64,000 bases of DNA from Camarhynchus parvulus (taxonomy: Eukaryota > Chordata > Aves > Passeriformes > Thraupidae). The stretch spans positions 34,320,993 to 34,384,992 of the forward strand of contig NC_044573.1 of the NCBI RefSeq assembly GCF_901933205.1, written 5' to 3'. Shown here in pieces: positions 37,501 through 48,300 of this stretch (the stretch's first letter is position 1; every line of letters starts with the position of its first letter). Below the pieces are notes generated by a model. It worked only from the letters and a program-made list of their open reading frames with translations. It was not told the origin of the DNA and did no database searches. The translations under genes were made by a program, and so were the position numbers.

Positions 37501-40500
37501 TGGGAGTTCTAACAAACTTTACAGGAATGCAAACCAGCAGATGCCACTGTGCTGGTGAACTTGCAGCCTGAAGTGCATGTTAGGATAAACAAGTTCCTCT
37601 TCTGCTGATCTTCACCCCCTCCCCCCGAGCACAGCTCTCACCCGGTGAAGAAGCAGAGCAGCATCATTTTCCATCTGACTGGCACCTAGTGCTGCTGTCC
37701 TGCAGGGATGAAAGGGACCAAAGGGAGCTGGTTCTCTAGAGGGCACTGCCAGCTTTCCCAAAGTCTGAGAGTGGCAACATAGGCTTACATTTTCTCTTTT
37801 TTAACTTGTAACTCTTATTCTTGCAATGCCAAGACAGGAAGATGTAAGCTATCTCTTGCTTAAGCTGAAATTCAATAGACACTTTTGCTCTCTCAAACTC
37901 CCTGGCAGCTATGCTCCTTTTTTTTGTTCAGAAGGCTGCCTTAGAGGAAAGCCAGGTAGTGCCTACATTTACTTGCCAAGGCTGTAATATTGGCTAGATC
38001 AAGGCCAAAACTGTGCCCACATTTTCCCCTGGTAGAAGCTGATTCATAGAGAGCTCTGTTATGTGCTGTCTGCTCTGCCACATATCATGAAGTAAAGCCA
38101 ACAGCCTGGCAAGGGATCAGTATTGAACAGAGAGATGATACAAATCACTGGGGAACTGAAATGACTCACTGACTTTGCACTCAGCTCCACACCTACAGCT
38201 TTGTGGGTATTACATTAAAAATAAATTAAAGCACTTTGTATTATCTGCTTTATAAGGTAATATTAGTGACAGCTACCAGGGCGCTGTGCTTCTGTAAAAC
38301 TCACACTTTACAAATATTAAATTACACAATTATTTATAAACACAGCAGTTTTATAGAACAATAGAGATATGGTAAATGCAATTAAACCCATGCACTTAAG
38401 TCCAAAAATAGATAAATAGTGAATGAAGATGTCATCCCCTCATGAAAAATATCTGACAGACTAATACATTTTTCCACTCATTTCAATATATTTATCATAA
38501 ACCTTCCCTACGCGTTTCTAATCATGACATGTTTGCATAGGATCCCTTTCTGCTTTCCTATTGAGTTTTAGCAAGTGCTTGCTTTCCCAGAAGAATAATA
38601 ATGCTGGATCAGACCAGTGGTCCACTGGGTGAAATTCATAACAACCACAGTTCTCATACAGGTGCATGATGAACTCGGTCTTCAACTTTAATATCCTTGT
38701 GATTAAAGGATAACTATAAATGAAAACAAGTGTATTCCTAACACTAACATTGTCAGCTGGATATTTTCTTCCACTTACTTCTCTAGAAGTAAAATATCAC
38801 TCATAACTGTGACTGGGAGTTGGTTTTCATTTGTTGAATTGCTTTATCCAAGGGTTTGGGGTTTTGGTTGTGTTTGGTTTTTTTTTCTTTTAAGATTTCT
38901 AACATATTTGTTTTTACTTTGACCTCCACTTAAATAGCAATAACACTTTGTTCTTCCTTTCTCCAGAGTAGCTGAAGCTATTTTTTTTCCAATTATTCTT
39001 TCCATGTTCTTTACCTTGCATTACTCAGGGATATTTTTCAGCTCTCACTTTACCGTGCTTTAGCTTGCTTTTGTTCCTCCAAGTCCCTCAGTCATTCTCA
39101 TCCAAGCTAACCTTGATCATTTTTCCTATTTTTCATCTCAGTGTTCACCTACTTTTCAAGAAAAATATACATGTAAACACATGCATGCAGAGAGGGAGCC
39201 AGAGGCACTTTAGTATTAACCTTTGCTCTTAATAAGATTTAACCATTTAATCCCACTTTAGTGAGGTTTTCTTGTTTTTCAATCAGGATAGTACAGCACT
39301 TCAGGTCCTCTTCCATGAAAACCTATTATCCTGTCATACGTCTAATGAGGGATGAACAATTTTCTGAAAGGAAAATCCAACTTAAATGCCACCCTGTTCT
39401 TTACTAGATTTCTCTTAACTTATTCAAGGTGTTATTTTTTTTAATACAGAAGTTATGATTTATCACATGAAACACAATATGGATTAAAAATATCTGAATA
39501 TTATTTCAGTATCTCCTTGTGTCAGCACTCTGATCTTATAACATCCTTTACTTTTGTTCCTTACAAAGAATAGGTTTCAGAAAAATATATCTGCTATTAA
39601 CCCACATGGTGAAGATTGAGACAAATCTTTCACCATACTGCAGTACTCATTCTCCTTAGCTACAGCTCAGCAGACTCAGGTTTTCATGCAGGTTTTCTGA
39701 TTTCACTTTATTGAAGACTTAAGCTTTATTTGGTCTTCTTTATCTCTGGTTATTTGTGTTTCCTAGGTTTCCACATTTCTGAATTCTCATGTTTTCATCC
39801 TCTATTTCATTCTGTTGAGCAAAACTATAATTTTTGAAGAACTCCTGATTGCTTAGGAAAAACCACTTGAGCCTTGCCACTGTGTCTGGGGTTCACTCTT
39901 ACTATCTTGCTTTTTGTTGTACTTATTTCTGTCAAGACATGATGCCAGGTAGTCTTCACACTGGCTTCTAATAATTCTCATATTTTAAAGTACCTTTATT
40001 TGCAGGAATTTTTTTCCCAGATTTCTTATTACTCAAAATACTTTTCTTTAAAGCTAAATGTTAGTGTGATAATTAATTTCTATTAACTTATTTCTTTGGA
40101 ACACTCATCAGAGCTTTTTAATGCAAGTGTCTAAATTTAGGTTGAAAATAATTTGATTTTTCTAAAGTACTGAGCTCTCTGAAACCAAATGAAACTGCTC
40201 AGCATTTTTAAATCTTTATATTTGGAAGTAAAACTTTACATACCACTTATTTTTAAAGTTCTGAACCACATCATTTTGGAGAAAGAAAATGAACTTTATA
40301 TGGCACTCCAGATGTCCAAAACAAGCAAATAACATCCACAAAACTAGTTCTGCAGCAGCATTTTGGAAATTGTAGAGAAAGCTTTCCTGGTCTGTACATG
40401 CTTTAGGGCCAGCTCATAAGCAAAAACTTTATGAGCAGAAATTTGGAGGCACTGTGTGCTAAAGATAACAGCAATTTAAATCTCTTCCTCTGGAAATATT

Positions 40501-42814
40501 ATTAATTATCAACATTTTTGCAGCACTGCCATCAACAGAACATACCCATAGCCCACAGAAATGATTTAGTGACCTGAGCCTTTCTTTCCTACGTGCCTGT
40601 AAAGATTGACATGCTTTCCACAGAAGCACTTGACTTCAGTTAATGAAGATATCATTCAAGAAAGGGAAATACTTGAACAATGATTCTGATTTTGTCATTT
40701 TGTTATTTTTCCAGAATCTCCCATAAACAAGACTGTTGCAAGAGAAGCATTGGCAAAGCAATTGTAAAAGGCATCCTTCTTCCACACCAAGTTAGTCTGG
40801 AGCCCTCCCTGGCCTTCTTCTTCAGCTTTACTGTCAGTAGCTATGCCAAAAAATCATAAGGCATATGAAAATAAAAAGGTCAAATAATTTTTTTTAAGTA
40901 GATTAAATATTCAGTTCAATAGGAATCTCTGAACTGATTTCTGAGTCACTTCAACCTAGCTGTCATTTTTCTACAAGTTTCACAAGCCACTAGACTTCTT
41001 GACACTTAAAAAACTTTAAGTTGTTCAAGAAATTCTAGAGCAAGCCAAAGAAAAATACCTTAAGAAGCTGCTTCACTATTTCACATGACTTAATCCAAGT
41101 CATTCTTCTAAAGTCCCTTCCCTTAATAAATCACTTTGTTAATTACAGCTCTGCCATCAAAGATAAGTGCTGTCATGCATAGGTACTAAAGCTGTAGTTT
41201 CCCTCTGTTATTCCAAGTAACAGATTAGATAGCAATCTAATGTGAGCTATTTCAAACATAGGAAAAGAGTATTCATTTTAATTCAGCAATAGCATGTTCA
41301 TGTTCATCATTATTATTACCAGTTTGATGGCCTTCTTCCCCAAGAGGCTCTTATCTTCTTGAGACAATTATCTTCTGCTGCTAAAGAGATTAAATATGTG
41401 GTGAGATGTCACGTTTGAAAACTATAGCAAAAGCAGTTTATTTAGTTTTTTAATAGTTGTTCAAATGCCAGAAAGTGTTTCCTTACAAAACCATAAAAAT
41501 GTTTCAGGTAGACTTTGGTACTGAATACACAGATGGGAGCAAGTTCTCAGGGAGGGTAAATATTATGTCTTCACCAAATCATAAGTGATTTAGTCCCTCT
41601 GATGTAGCCCTGCTAAATAACCATTTCTTGGTTCCTTAGTTACTACCTGAAGTAGCAAACTATGGCTACTGCAGAAGCAGACCTCCCTCAAAACACTGAG
41701 TAATGTGGCAAGTGGAATTACATGGATTGACTAACTCTGAAGATAACACAAAATGGAAATTCCTACCAGAGAAGTGCTTGAAGACATGTTGTCAGTAATT
41801 TCCTCAGTCATTAAAAGAGCAGTGCATTCAGTGCTGGCAAAACTTTTGAGAGGAAATATAAATCTCTTCTCAAAAGATGTCACCCAGGCTCTTCTCTGAA
41901 GACCCCATCTGGGTTTGACAGGCATGTCACTTACTTTCTTGAGCTTCTTAAGCCTATTTATAACCCCATCTTCCTGTGTATCAAACCACAACAGGATCTT
42001 CACCTACAGCCCAAGTCCATCTCCACAACAGTCTGAACAGGAAGTAGAATCTTCTTCAAAAAGAAAACCCAAACCCACAGTGAGTGACTTGCTAAGAGCA
42101 GATATGGAATGTTTCACAGGCGGCATGTCACATGGGCTTTTTGCCCTGCAGTCCCTAATGGACTTGCTGGTTTGTCAATACTTTTCCAGCAGCAGACTTA
42201 ACGTAAAGTAGATAATTTCATCTTAATTCTAATAAGAATTTAGGATACTTAGATATTGAAAATGTGAGATTTGGCATCAAAAGTCACCTGGAAATAACCA
42301 GTATTATAAAGCTGCCTCACATTTGTCATTTCAAAACTAAAATTCCCACCAGCTGGGAAGTTAAAATACAAGACAAAAGAGGTGAGGGTAGACAAGAACT
42401 CAAAATATTTTCCTTCTTCATTTTTAATCTGTTTGCATCACATGTAGCCAATCATTTTCTCTCAAGTCAGTCCCAGGTACACAAACTGCTGAGCAGCACA
42501 GCACCACCCTTAAAAAGAGCAAGCTTCCCTGTTCACATTTAGTGAATATGCTCTTCAGATTCTAGTGAGTTTAAATAAAACTGTATCCACACATTAAAAT
42601 GGTTTGGGTTTATTCATCACGAATATTGCAAGTGTGGCTTGCCCATCACTTTGTGTCTTCCGTATTGAACTGCTTTATGGAAAATTAGGGTAAAATAGGA
42701 ATGTCCTGTGGCAAAAGTAGGAGTACTTATGGCCAGTGCAGGCTCCCCTCGTACAGGGGTGGGTACCTGATGAAGCACTGTGGAAGGCAGAGTGAAGCCG
42801 CAGGTGCTGTCCCA
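34596..42814. other. Long unique AT-rich non-coding stretch
   Basis: This is more than 8 kb without a gene, RNA gene or recognised transposon. From 36.9 to 41.7 kb almost no frame exceeds 60 codons. The open frame that begins inside the CR1 and runs to 34956, and the minus frame at 35092-35475, have no domain features. A strong splice acceptor/donor pair enclosing 65 bp is noted at 37212-37276 under findings. Confidence 0.5.
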
Positions 42815-42996
42815 CTTCCACGGCCACTCCAGCGGGCCGGGGCCATGCCAAGGGGTGGGTGCCATGTTGGGGCACGTTCCCGGCGGGCGGGAGCGCTCCG
42901 GGCAGCGAGCGCTAGAGGGCACTCCGCGACCAGGGAGCGCAGCGCGCTCCGCAGCCCCGGGCCGGGCACCCATCGCCTGCTGCCCGCCCGGACACC
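42815..42996. promoter_or_regulatory. CpG-dense patch, candidate promoter or regulatory element
   Basis: Within about 180 bp there are roughly two dozen CpG dinucleotides and a strongly raised GC content, inside an otherwise CpG-poor, AT-rich region. This is the most marked such patch in the window. It is short for a classical CpG island. The 14-mer gcgctagagggcac at 42909-42922 agrees with 12 of 14 positions of the CTCF core consensus. An ATG in good Kozak context follows at 42997. In vertebrates CpG clusters usually mark unmethylated promoters or regulatory DNA. It could instead be part of a GC-rich repeat that I do not recognise. Frames on both strands (42617-42973 and 42727-43104 minus; 42701-43009 plus) reflect the high GC. 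Confidence 0.5.
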
Positions 42997-43086
42997 ATGG
43001 GCGGGGTGAAAGCTATCTCCAGGGCTCTGCTCAGAATAAAGGGAATGGGGGGGTGTTCTGCTGCCAGTGAGGAGCTGAGCAGGTGA
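42997..43086 (+). other. Possible short first coding exon or uORF after the CpG patch
   Basis: The ATG at 42997-42999 sits in caccATGG, a near-ideal Kozak context, directly after the CpG-dense patch. The frame reads 29 codons (starting MGGVKAISRALLRIKG) to TGA at 43084-43086. Possible splice donors lie at gcagGTGATA (GT at 43083) and, earlier, gggGTGAAAG near 43005. I recognise no protein. It may be a short first exon, an upstream ORF of a non-coding transcript, or chance. Confidence 0.2.
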
Positions 43087-43544
43087 TACTGCAGAGAGAA
43101 ACAATAGTCACCCCAGGGGTGAAGCACAGAGCTTGGGAAGAAGCAGTGTGGCTCTTCCCAAAGGAATGGTCAGTGTAGCACTTCTCTCCCACTGTGCTGG
43201 TTTTCTTTCCTCATGACGCAGTAAGTATTGCTTTGGCTTTGTCTTCAAAACTCTGGTCTTAAAGAAGCTCAGGTTGTGACATCTCACCGGTCTTGCAGAA
43301 AATGCCATGTCCTTGTGAATGAGCATCTCCACCTCTGCCCAGCAAGGCAGGGAGACCAGCGCATTTCCAGAGGTCTGCTTTTCCTCAGATGCTGAGGAGA
43401 AAGCCGTTTAAGAACTGTACAGCTACTGGGCTAATATATGAAGGAGGAGAGAGGGCTACTCGACCAGACAGTCACTTTCCAGAAGAAAGAAAACCCTCAC
43501 TGAGGTTCAAAAGACAGCCCATGGCTAGAAGGTGAGAGGAGCCC
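43087..43544. other. Non-coding sequence downstream of the CpG patch
   Basis: No gene or repeat is recognised. The minus frame at 43108-43332 has no domain features. Confidence 0.45.
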
Positions 43545-43577
43545 GTTCCTAGTAAGCTGCACTGTTCCTAGTAAGCT
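43545..43577. repeat. 14-bp direct repeat, 19-bp period
   Basis: gttcctagtaagct occurs at 43545-43558 and again at 43564-43577. It is a local duplication with no evident role. Confidence 0.85.
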
Positions 43578-45829
43578 CCCCTTTTCGTGATGGGGGACTT
43601 AAACTGACCTTAAACCATCTCCAGCTGTGCTTTAGGAAGTTTAGCCTTAGTCTCAATGATGTTAATTCTAAAATATTCCCTTCATGACTAATTCATATTT
43701 TTCCTTGATATTTAATCTAATTTGCTACAGGCAAATCCCTTTAGTTTTTGGCCTGTTGACAAATGAAAATGACTAGTCCCTCTAGGCCTGCGCCTTCTCT
43801 CTGTGAATCTATGGACACTTATTATCTCTTTCAGGTATTTTTTGTTTCTTCAACAGCTCTTAAAGCATTAAAACATCTGCTACTCTTCTCCTTCCTAGTT
43901 AAGAGAGAAGATTCCAGGTGTTCAGAGATGACTGAAGGAGACACTATCAGCAAGTTTTTGGTAAATGCTACATTCCTCATACATCTACCTGGATGAAATT
44001 CTTTTGTGTCTAAGTGCCTTTAACTACCACCTATAGGGTCTTATTAAAATACTTCTCCCTGGAGTGTTTTCCTCCTTGCTCTTCTGGGTAATATATCAGG
44101 GTTCCTTCTTCACTGCTTCTGTTGGCTTTAGTTTAATAGCTATTACATACTTCATTAATATTTTAGGCAACACATAACATAAACCTAATGCTTAATATGA
44201 CCCTTTCAAGTGGCAGTAGGTTTGGTTTTGATCCTGGACTATAATATTCCACAGATCTGCTACAGAGAGTTTCTCAGTGATTGATATGTGGAAATTTGCT
44301 CAACAAAAACTGGCAAGCTATAGCCACCAAGTTTCTGTTGCCTAAGAAGTCAATATCTCTTTGGCATTCTAAAGCAAGGTTTGTATTCTTTCCTTTTATT
44401 TAGAAAATACTCTGAAAATTCAGACTGCAAAAAAGATGGCTCAGTAGTTTTTGCAGCAAGTGAGATGACAGTCCAAATTCCAGCCCAAGTTTTCATAGGC
44501 AGCCTTGGGGAGCTATTTTACCCAACCTGCATCTCTCAATTTCACTTCTATAAACTGAAGATAATGTTCCTTTCCTACCTGGGAATTGCCCTGATACTAG
44601 TGAGATATTTGGATGCTGTAGAAGAAGACCTAGGCAAAGCTTGTGCACAGTCAAATTATAAAAGTCCTAAAAGATAAACAAAATAAATCAGACTTAATAT
44701 TCTTTGGCTTTTGTTTCCCTATCTTCAACACTAGAATTTCCCTGGACTCACTGCTATTCCCTTGTGTTGTCTTCATAACTGAAGCCCTGAGCTAGCCAGA
44801 TCACTTAAACTCAGGCAAAGTTTTTCCATGAGCTGCCTCATTACGGTAGCTGATTTAGGCACCCCAGCCACAGCAATGGCTGGTGCAAACTAAGGAGTTC
44901 CTTGGGACGTGAACTTCTTTTTGGTTCGGAGTAGCACACACTAAGCAACATATAATCAAATGCAACAAAACTTTTAACCTGTTTTGGCTACATTTTAAAG
45001 AAGAACTAATTTGGAGACTAAAATGGAGAATGAGAAACTTTATCTCAACAGGCTGATTTTTGTAATAAAAAATATTCTGCCTCTCAGAAGGAGAAAAGGA
45101 GAGGCATTCCCACCTGCTGCATATGGTGGCTGCCTGTGTCCTCTAAGGCAATGATCCATCCCACAGGCCAAATTCTTCCAACCTTGGTCTTGCAGGCATC
45201 CCCTGCATGAAAGTGCCCAGTGCTGTAGCATATCTTCTTTAAATGAAAAATTCTTAATTTAAGTATGCTACAGAGAAATACACAAAGCCATCAGAGAAAA
45301 AGGAAATCATACAAACTGAGCTTAATCTCTAAGACCTTTTTGCGCAGAATTACTTAAACACATGATTCCAAGGTTTTTCAGATAACTGTGGAGCATTCAA
45401 GCAATATAAGGCAAGCTCAGAAAGCAATGGACACACTGCTCATGCCCTGCACAGTGCCAGTGAGTGTGCACAGGGAATGTGAGGGCCTTCCTGCGAATAT
45501 GTGTACACTGTGAATGTACAGGTCTGCCAGGTAGAATATCTGGCACTTGCAAAATTGTGCTCATGTATGCCAAAGGGCTGTATCACAGGGCTTGAAATCC
45601 CAGGTAAAATAAGCAGTTCCTCAGAGTCTTCCCAAATACTTCATGGGAGAAGAAATAATATTCAGGAGAAAATGTGCATATATCAACCCCAGTTATCAAA
45701 TATTTTATTTTGATTTCTTTAACCCCCTGGGCAGCAACCATCTCTAAGTTACTACGCTGAACTGGATGGAATTACTCACATATTGGCATGTAAATAGGTC
45801 TCTGCAGAATTCTTAGCCTGCTTTATGAT
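43578..45829. other. Unique non-coding sequence
   Basis: No gene or repeat family is recognised. The frame at 44381-44677 has no protein features that I can place. Confidence 0.5.
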
Positions 45830-46360
45830 TAAACTTTACTGCCAATGGCAATAAAGATGTAATTAGCATTATTGTAATAATGGCATCATCTTTTGTCTTG
45901 TTCTTTCCCAATCAGGAATTAGAAAAAGGAAATAAAATGGTGTCAGCGTTCATGAGAAGAGTGCTGGACCTGCAGAGTTATATAGAGCACTGAAAGCATC
46001 TTGCTAGTGCAAACAAGAGCAACTCATGATAAAATTAAGGGAGCAAACACTATCTGCTCAACAGCATAGAACACAATGTTGTTCTTTATTATATTATTTA
46101 AAAGGGGCAGATTTACTCGGTCATAAATTAATAATTCAGAAGGTGTAAGAAGGCACAGCCAATTAGCTGCAGTAATTTGCATTTTTATGCTCCTTCATTA
46201 GTTTCCTAAGGTTCTTCTCTCCTATTATAGCAATGCAAATGCCATCTTCCAAAAGGTGAATAGCCAACCTGGTTTTTGTTTGCATGGTAATGAAGCCTTT
46301 TCAATTATTGAAAGACCAAACAATTTAATAATTTTTAAGACAATTTTTTGTTGCTATAAT
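45830..46360. promoter_or_regulatory. Candidate enhancer: POU/homeodomain motif cluster
   Basis: This AT-rich block holds many developmental-type binding motifs. Perfect octamers for POU factors lie in opposite orientation at 46175-46182 (ATTTGCAT) and 46233-46240 (ATGCAAAT), with a one-mismatch octamer at 46278-46285 next to TAATGA at 46288-46293. Homeodomain cores include aattag at 46161-46166 and tcaattattg at 46301-46310. A SOX-like AAACAAT lies at 46318-46324. An upstream palindrome, cattatt-gt-aataatg, lies at 45867-45882. Such grouping is common in conserved vertebrate enhancers, but motifs of this kind also arise often in AT-rich DNA. Without conservation data it stays a candidate. 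Confidence 0.3.
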
Positions 46361-47265
46361 ATCTCTTCATGTTTTTTTTTCAAGAAACATGCTTTTTAAA
46401 TGTAATTTATTTTAACCTGAAGCAGGGAGTTTATCAGGTGGCTGATCTTCTGAGGTTCCTAAAATCATTCCTAGCTTTAATCACTTAAGTAAATCTCTCA
46501 AAGCAAGGTATTAAAATCCTTTCTTAATTTGGAGGCTGACAAATAACTCTGTGTATGATGCCTTTGTTTGCAGCAGAGAGTTTCTTTATCCTCTATGCAG
46601 GAATGAATTGAGAAGGGTTTAATATATGAATTTGACTCTTAGATGAACTTCCCTTTCTTATGCCCATGCCCCAAATATCTGCTGGCACAAGTACCTCCAA
46701 AAGCTTCCTGCAGCCTGCCCCAGGGATTTCCCTTTTGGTCATTACTATCTATGGGCACAGTCTTGCTAAAGCTGACATCCTTAGCTTCTGGGAAATACTC
46801 CTGAGGCCAGCAAGGTTAAAGTCTTCCTGCAGTCATAACTGAAGTCCTGGTCACCAGAGTGTTGCAGGGTAGCTGAGCTTGCTTGCTCTCTGCCTTCCCA
46901 TGCAGGGCACCAGCAAATCCCACTGGCTTCCCAGAGAGCTGCTCCTAACCTGCAGCTGGCCTGACACGTACTTATTTTTCCATTTTTACTCTGGTATTTT
47001 CCTTTCCAAATGCTTTCCATGTGAGGCCATTTGACTTTATTTTTATAATTATTTTATTTTTAATACAGCCCCTCATTCCAGATGTAGATAGTACATGCAC
47101 ACACTCAAACACACGTAAAAGTGAAGTAATGCTGAGGCTGCACCTTTACAGAAATGTATCTGATGCAGAGGGCAACCCAGGAGAACTGTACAAATATTTC
47201 AGAGGGCCAGTGGGTACTAATCTCAAAAAAGAAAAAAAAAACAACGGCGGGGGCATGGAGGGGGG
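46361..47265. other. Unique non-coding sequence
   Basis: No gene or repeat family is recognised. A T-run lies at 46373-46380, and an A-rich then G-rich transition at 47226-47268. Confidence 0.5.
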
Positions 47266-47634
47266 CTAAAACTTGGGAATTAAAACCATATTCTCCCGGG
47301 ATACGTTTTCTGAGGAGTGCTCTGAAGGCACTTGGGTGTTCAGGTTACCATGAATGCTATCAGTTGGCTCAAGAAGACAGGATCCCTGCCCTTTTCCATT
47401 TACATCAGCAGAATTCTTGTCTTTCGGGATGTTGGTCTTTCTAGAGGCAACCTGCAGCACTGCTTTCTCCCAAGGAGTGGGGCTGGCACTGCTCCCCAGC
47501 CCACTGAAATCCACTCCATCCTGTTCTCTAGTAGCTTTAACCTTTCTTTTAGCAGAGCTGGTTTTCACAAACTGTACAGACCATCTTGGAAATTTTTGCC
47601 AGCAAAGAACACACAGGAAGGCACAGTTCTTTCA
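47266..47634 (-). other. Unrecognised coding-like open frame, possible exon
   Basis: The minus strand is open for about 120 codons between a TGA near 47632 and a stop at 47266-47268. It has no convincing ATG at its start, so if real it would be an exon entered by splicing. Its C-terminal 100 residues are polar and rich in Ser, Lys, Glu and Asn, with few Cys or Trp (for example VKTSSAKRKVKATREQDG and VPSEHSSENVSRENMV). That resembles a disordered protein segment more than the Cys/Phe/Leu-rich chance frames elsewhere in the window. I recognise no family. Against it, two plus-strand frames (47332-47643 and 47354-47680) are open over the same bases, so the region may simply be short of stop codons. 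The plus strand carries an A-run at 47232-47240, which is the wrong side for the poly(A) of a minus-strand processed pseudogene. Confidence 0.22.
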
Positions 47635-48300
47635 TTTCACTGATAGTGCAGACAGCATGCCTGTAACACAGACCAAATGACCGACCATACAAGAAGCAGG
47701 GTGTGTTGGTGTGTTTTAAAAGGCTTTCTTCCTTTTTTTGTTAACTTCTTGGTGAAGGCCACATGTGAAGGCCAGGCTCTGAATCACTTCAAGCAGGAAG
47801 GGCAGGGTAGCAGAGGCTGAATCAGCTCCAATACTCAAAGGCCAGTAACATTATGCCAGCGGGTATAATGAGGTGAAACTGGTGCCAGCAGGTGCAACAA
47901 GAAAGAAACAAAATGGCTTGAGGTAATATGTAAAGTAGAACTGGCCAAAAATAAAATAACCAAAACTTTGCAAACTATACAAATAAAGAAATCTCAAAGT
48001 ATAGAGAAGATTTTCTAACATCACAGTAGTGGCAGCAGTCTCTATCTCTGCCCTTAGTCCAGCCCCTCTGTCACCTTGTCCCCTTGTCCCCAAGCCCAGC
48101 CCTATCTCATGTCCTGCATGACCCCATGCAAGGGCAAAGGGGTGGCCCATGGGCAGGCTGGGGATGTGGGCTGTATTCCCACAGCAGGACAGAGCCTCCT
48201 GACTTGCAGAATTAACCTCTAGAGCTGCAGGGCTTTGTGCTTTTCTCTTCCTATGTGGACAGAAATGGGGGTCTCTGAACAAGGTTATGTGGAGACAAAA
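47635..48300. other. Non-coding, GC-richer part with an open minus frame
   Basis: The frame at 47851-48282 (minus, 143 codons) covers a GC-richer stretch at 48.04-48.26 kb and an AT-rich one at 47.88-48.0 kb. Its translation changes abruptly from Gly/Arg/Ala-rich to Phe/Tyr/Leu-rich, following the base composition, which speaks against a real protein. It could be an old LTR or other repeat that I cannot identify. Confidence 0.4.

Noticed and set aside
42701..43104. Several overlapping frames on both strands in the CpG patch
   Set aside because: High GC removes stop codons in all frames; only the Kozak ATG at 42997 was kept as a weak lead.
47851..48282. 143-codon minus frame
   Set aside because: Residue composition follows the local GC-to-AT change, which suggests a chance frame.
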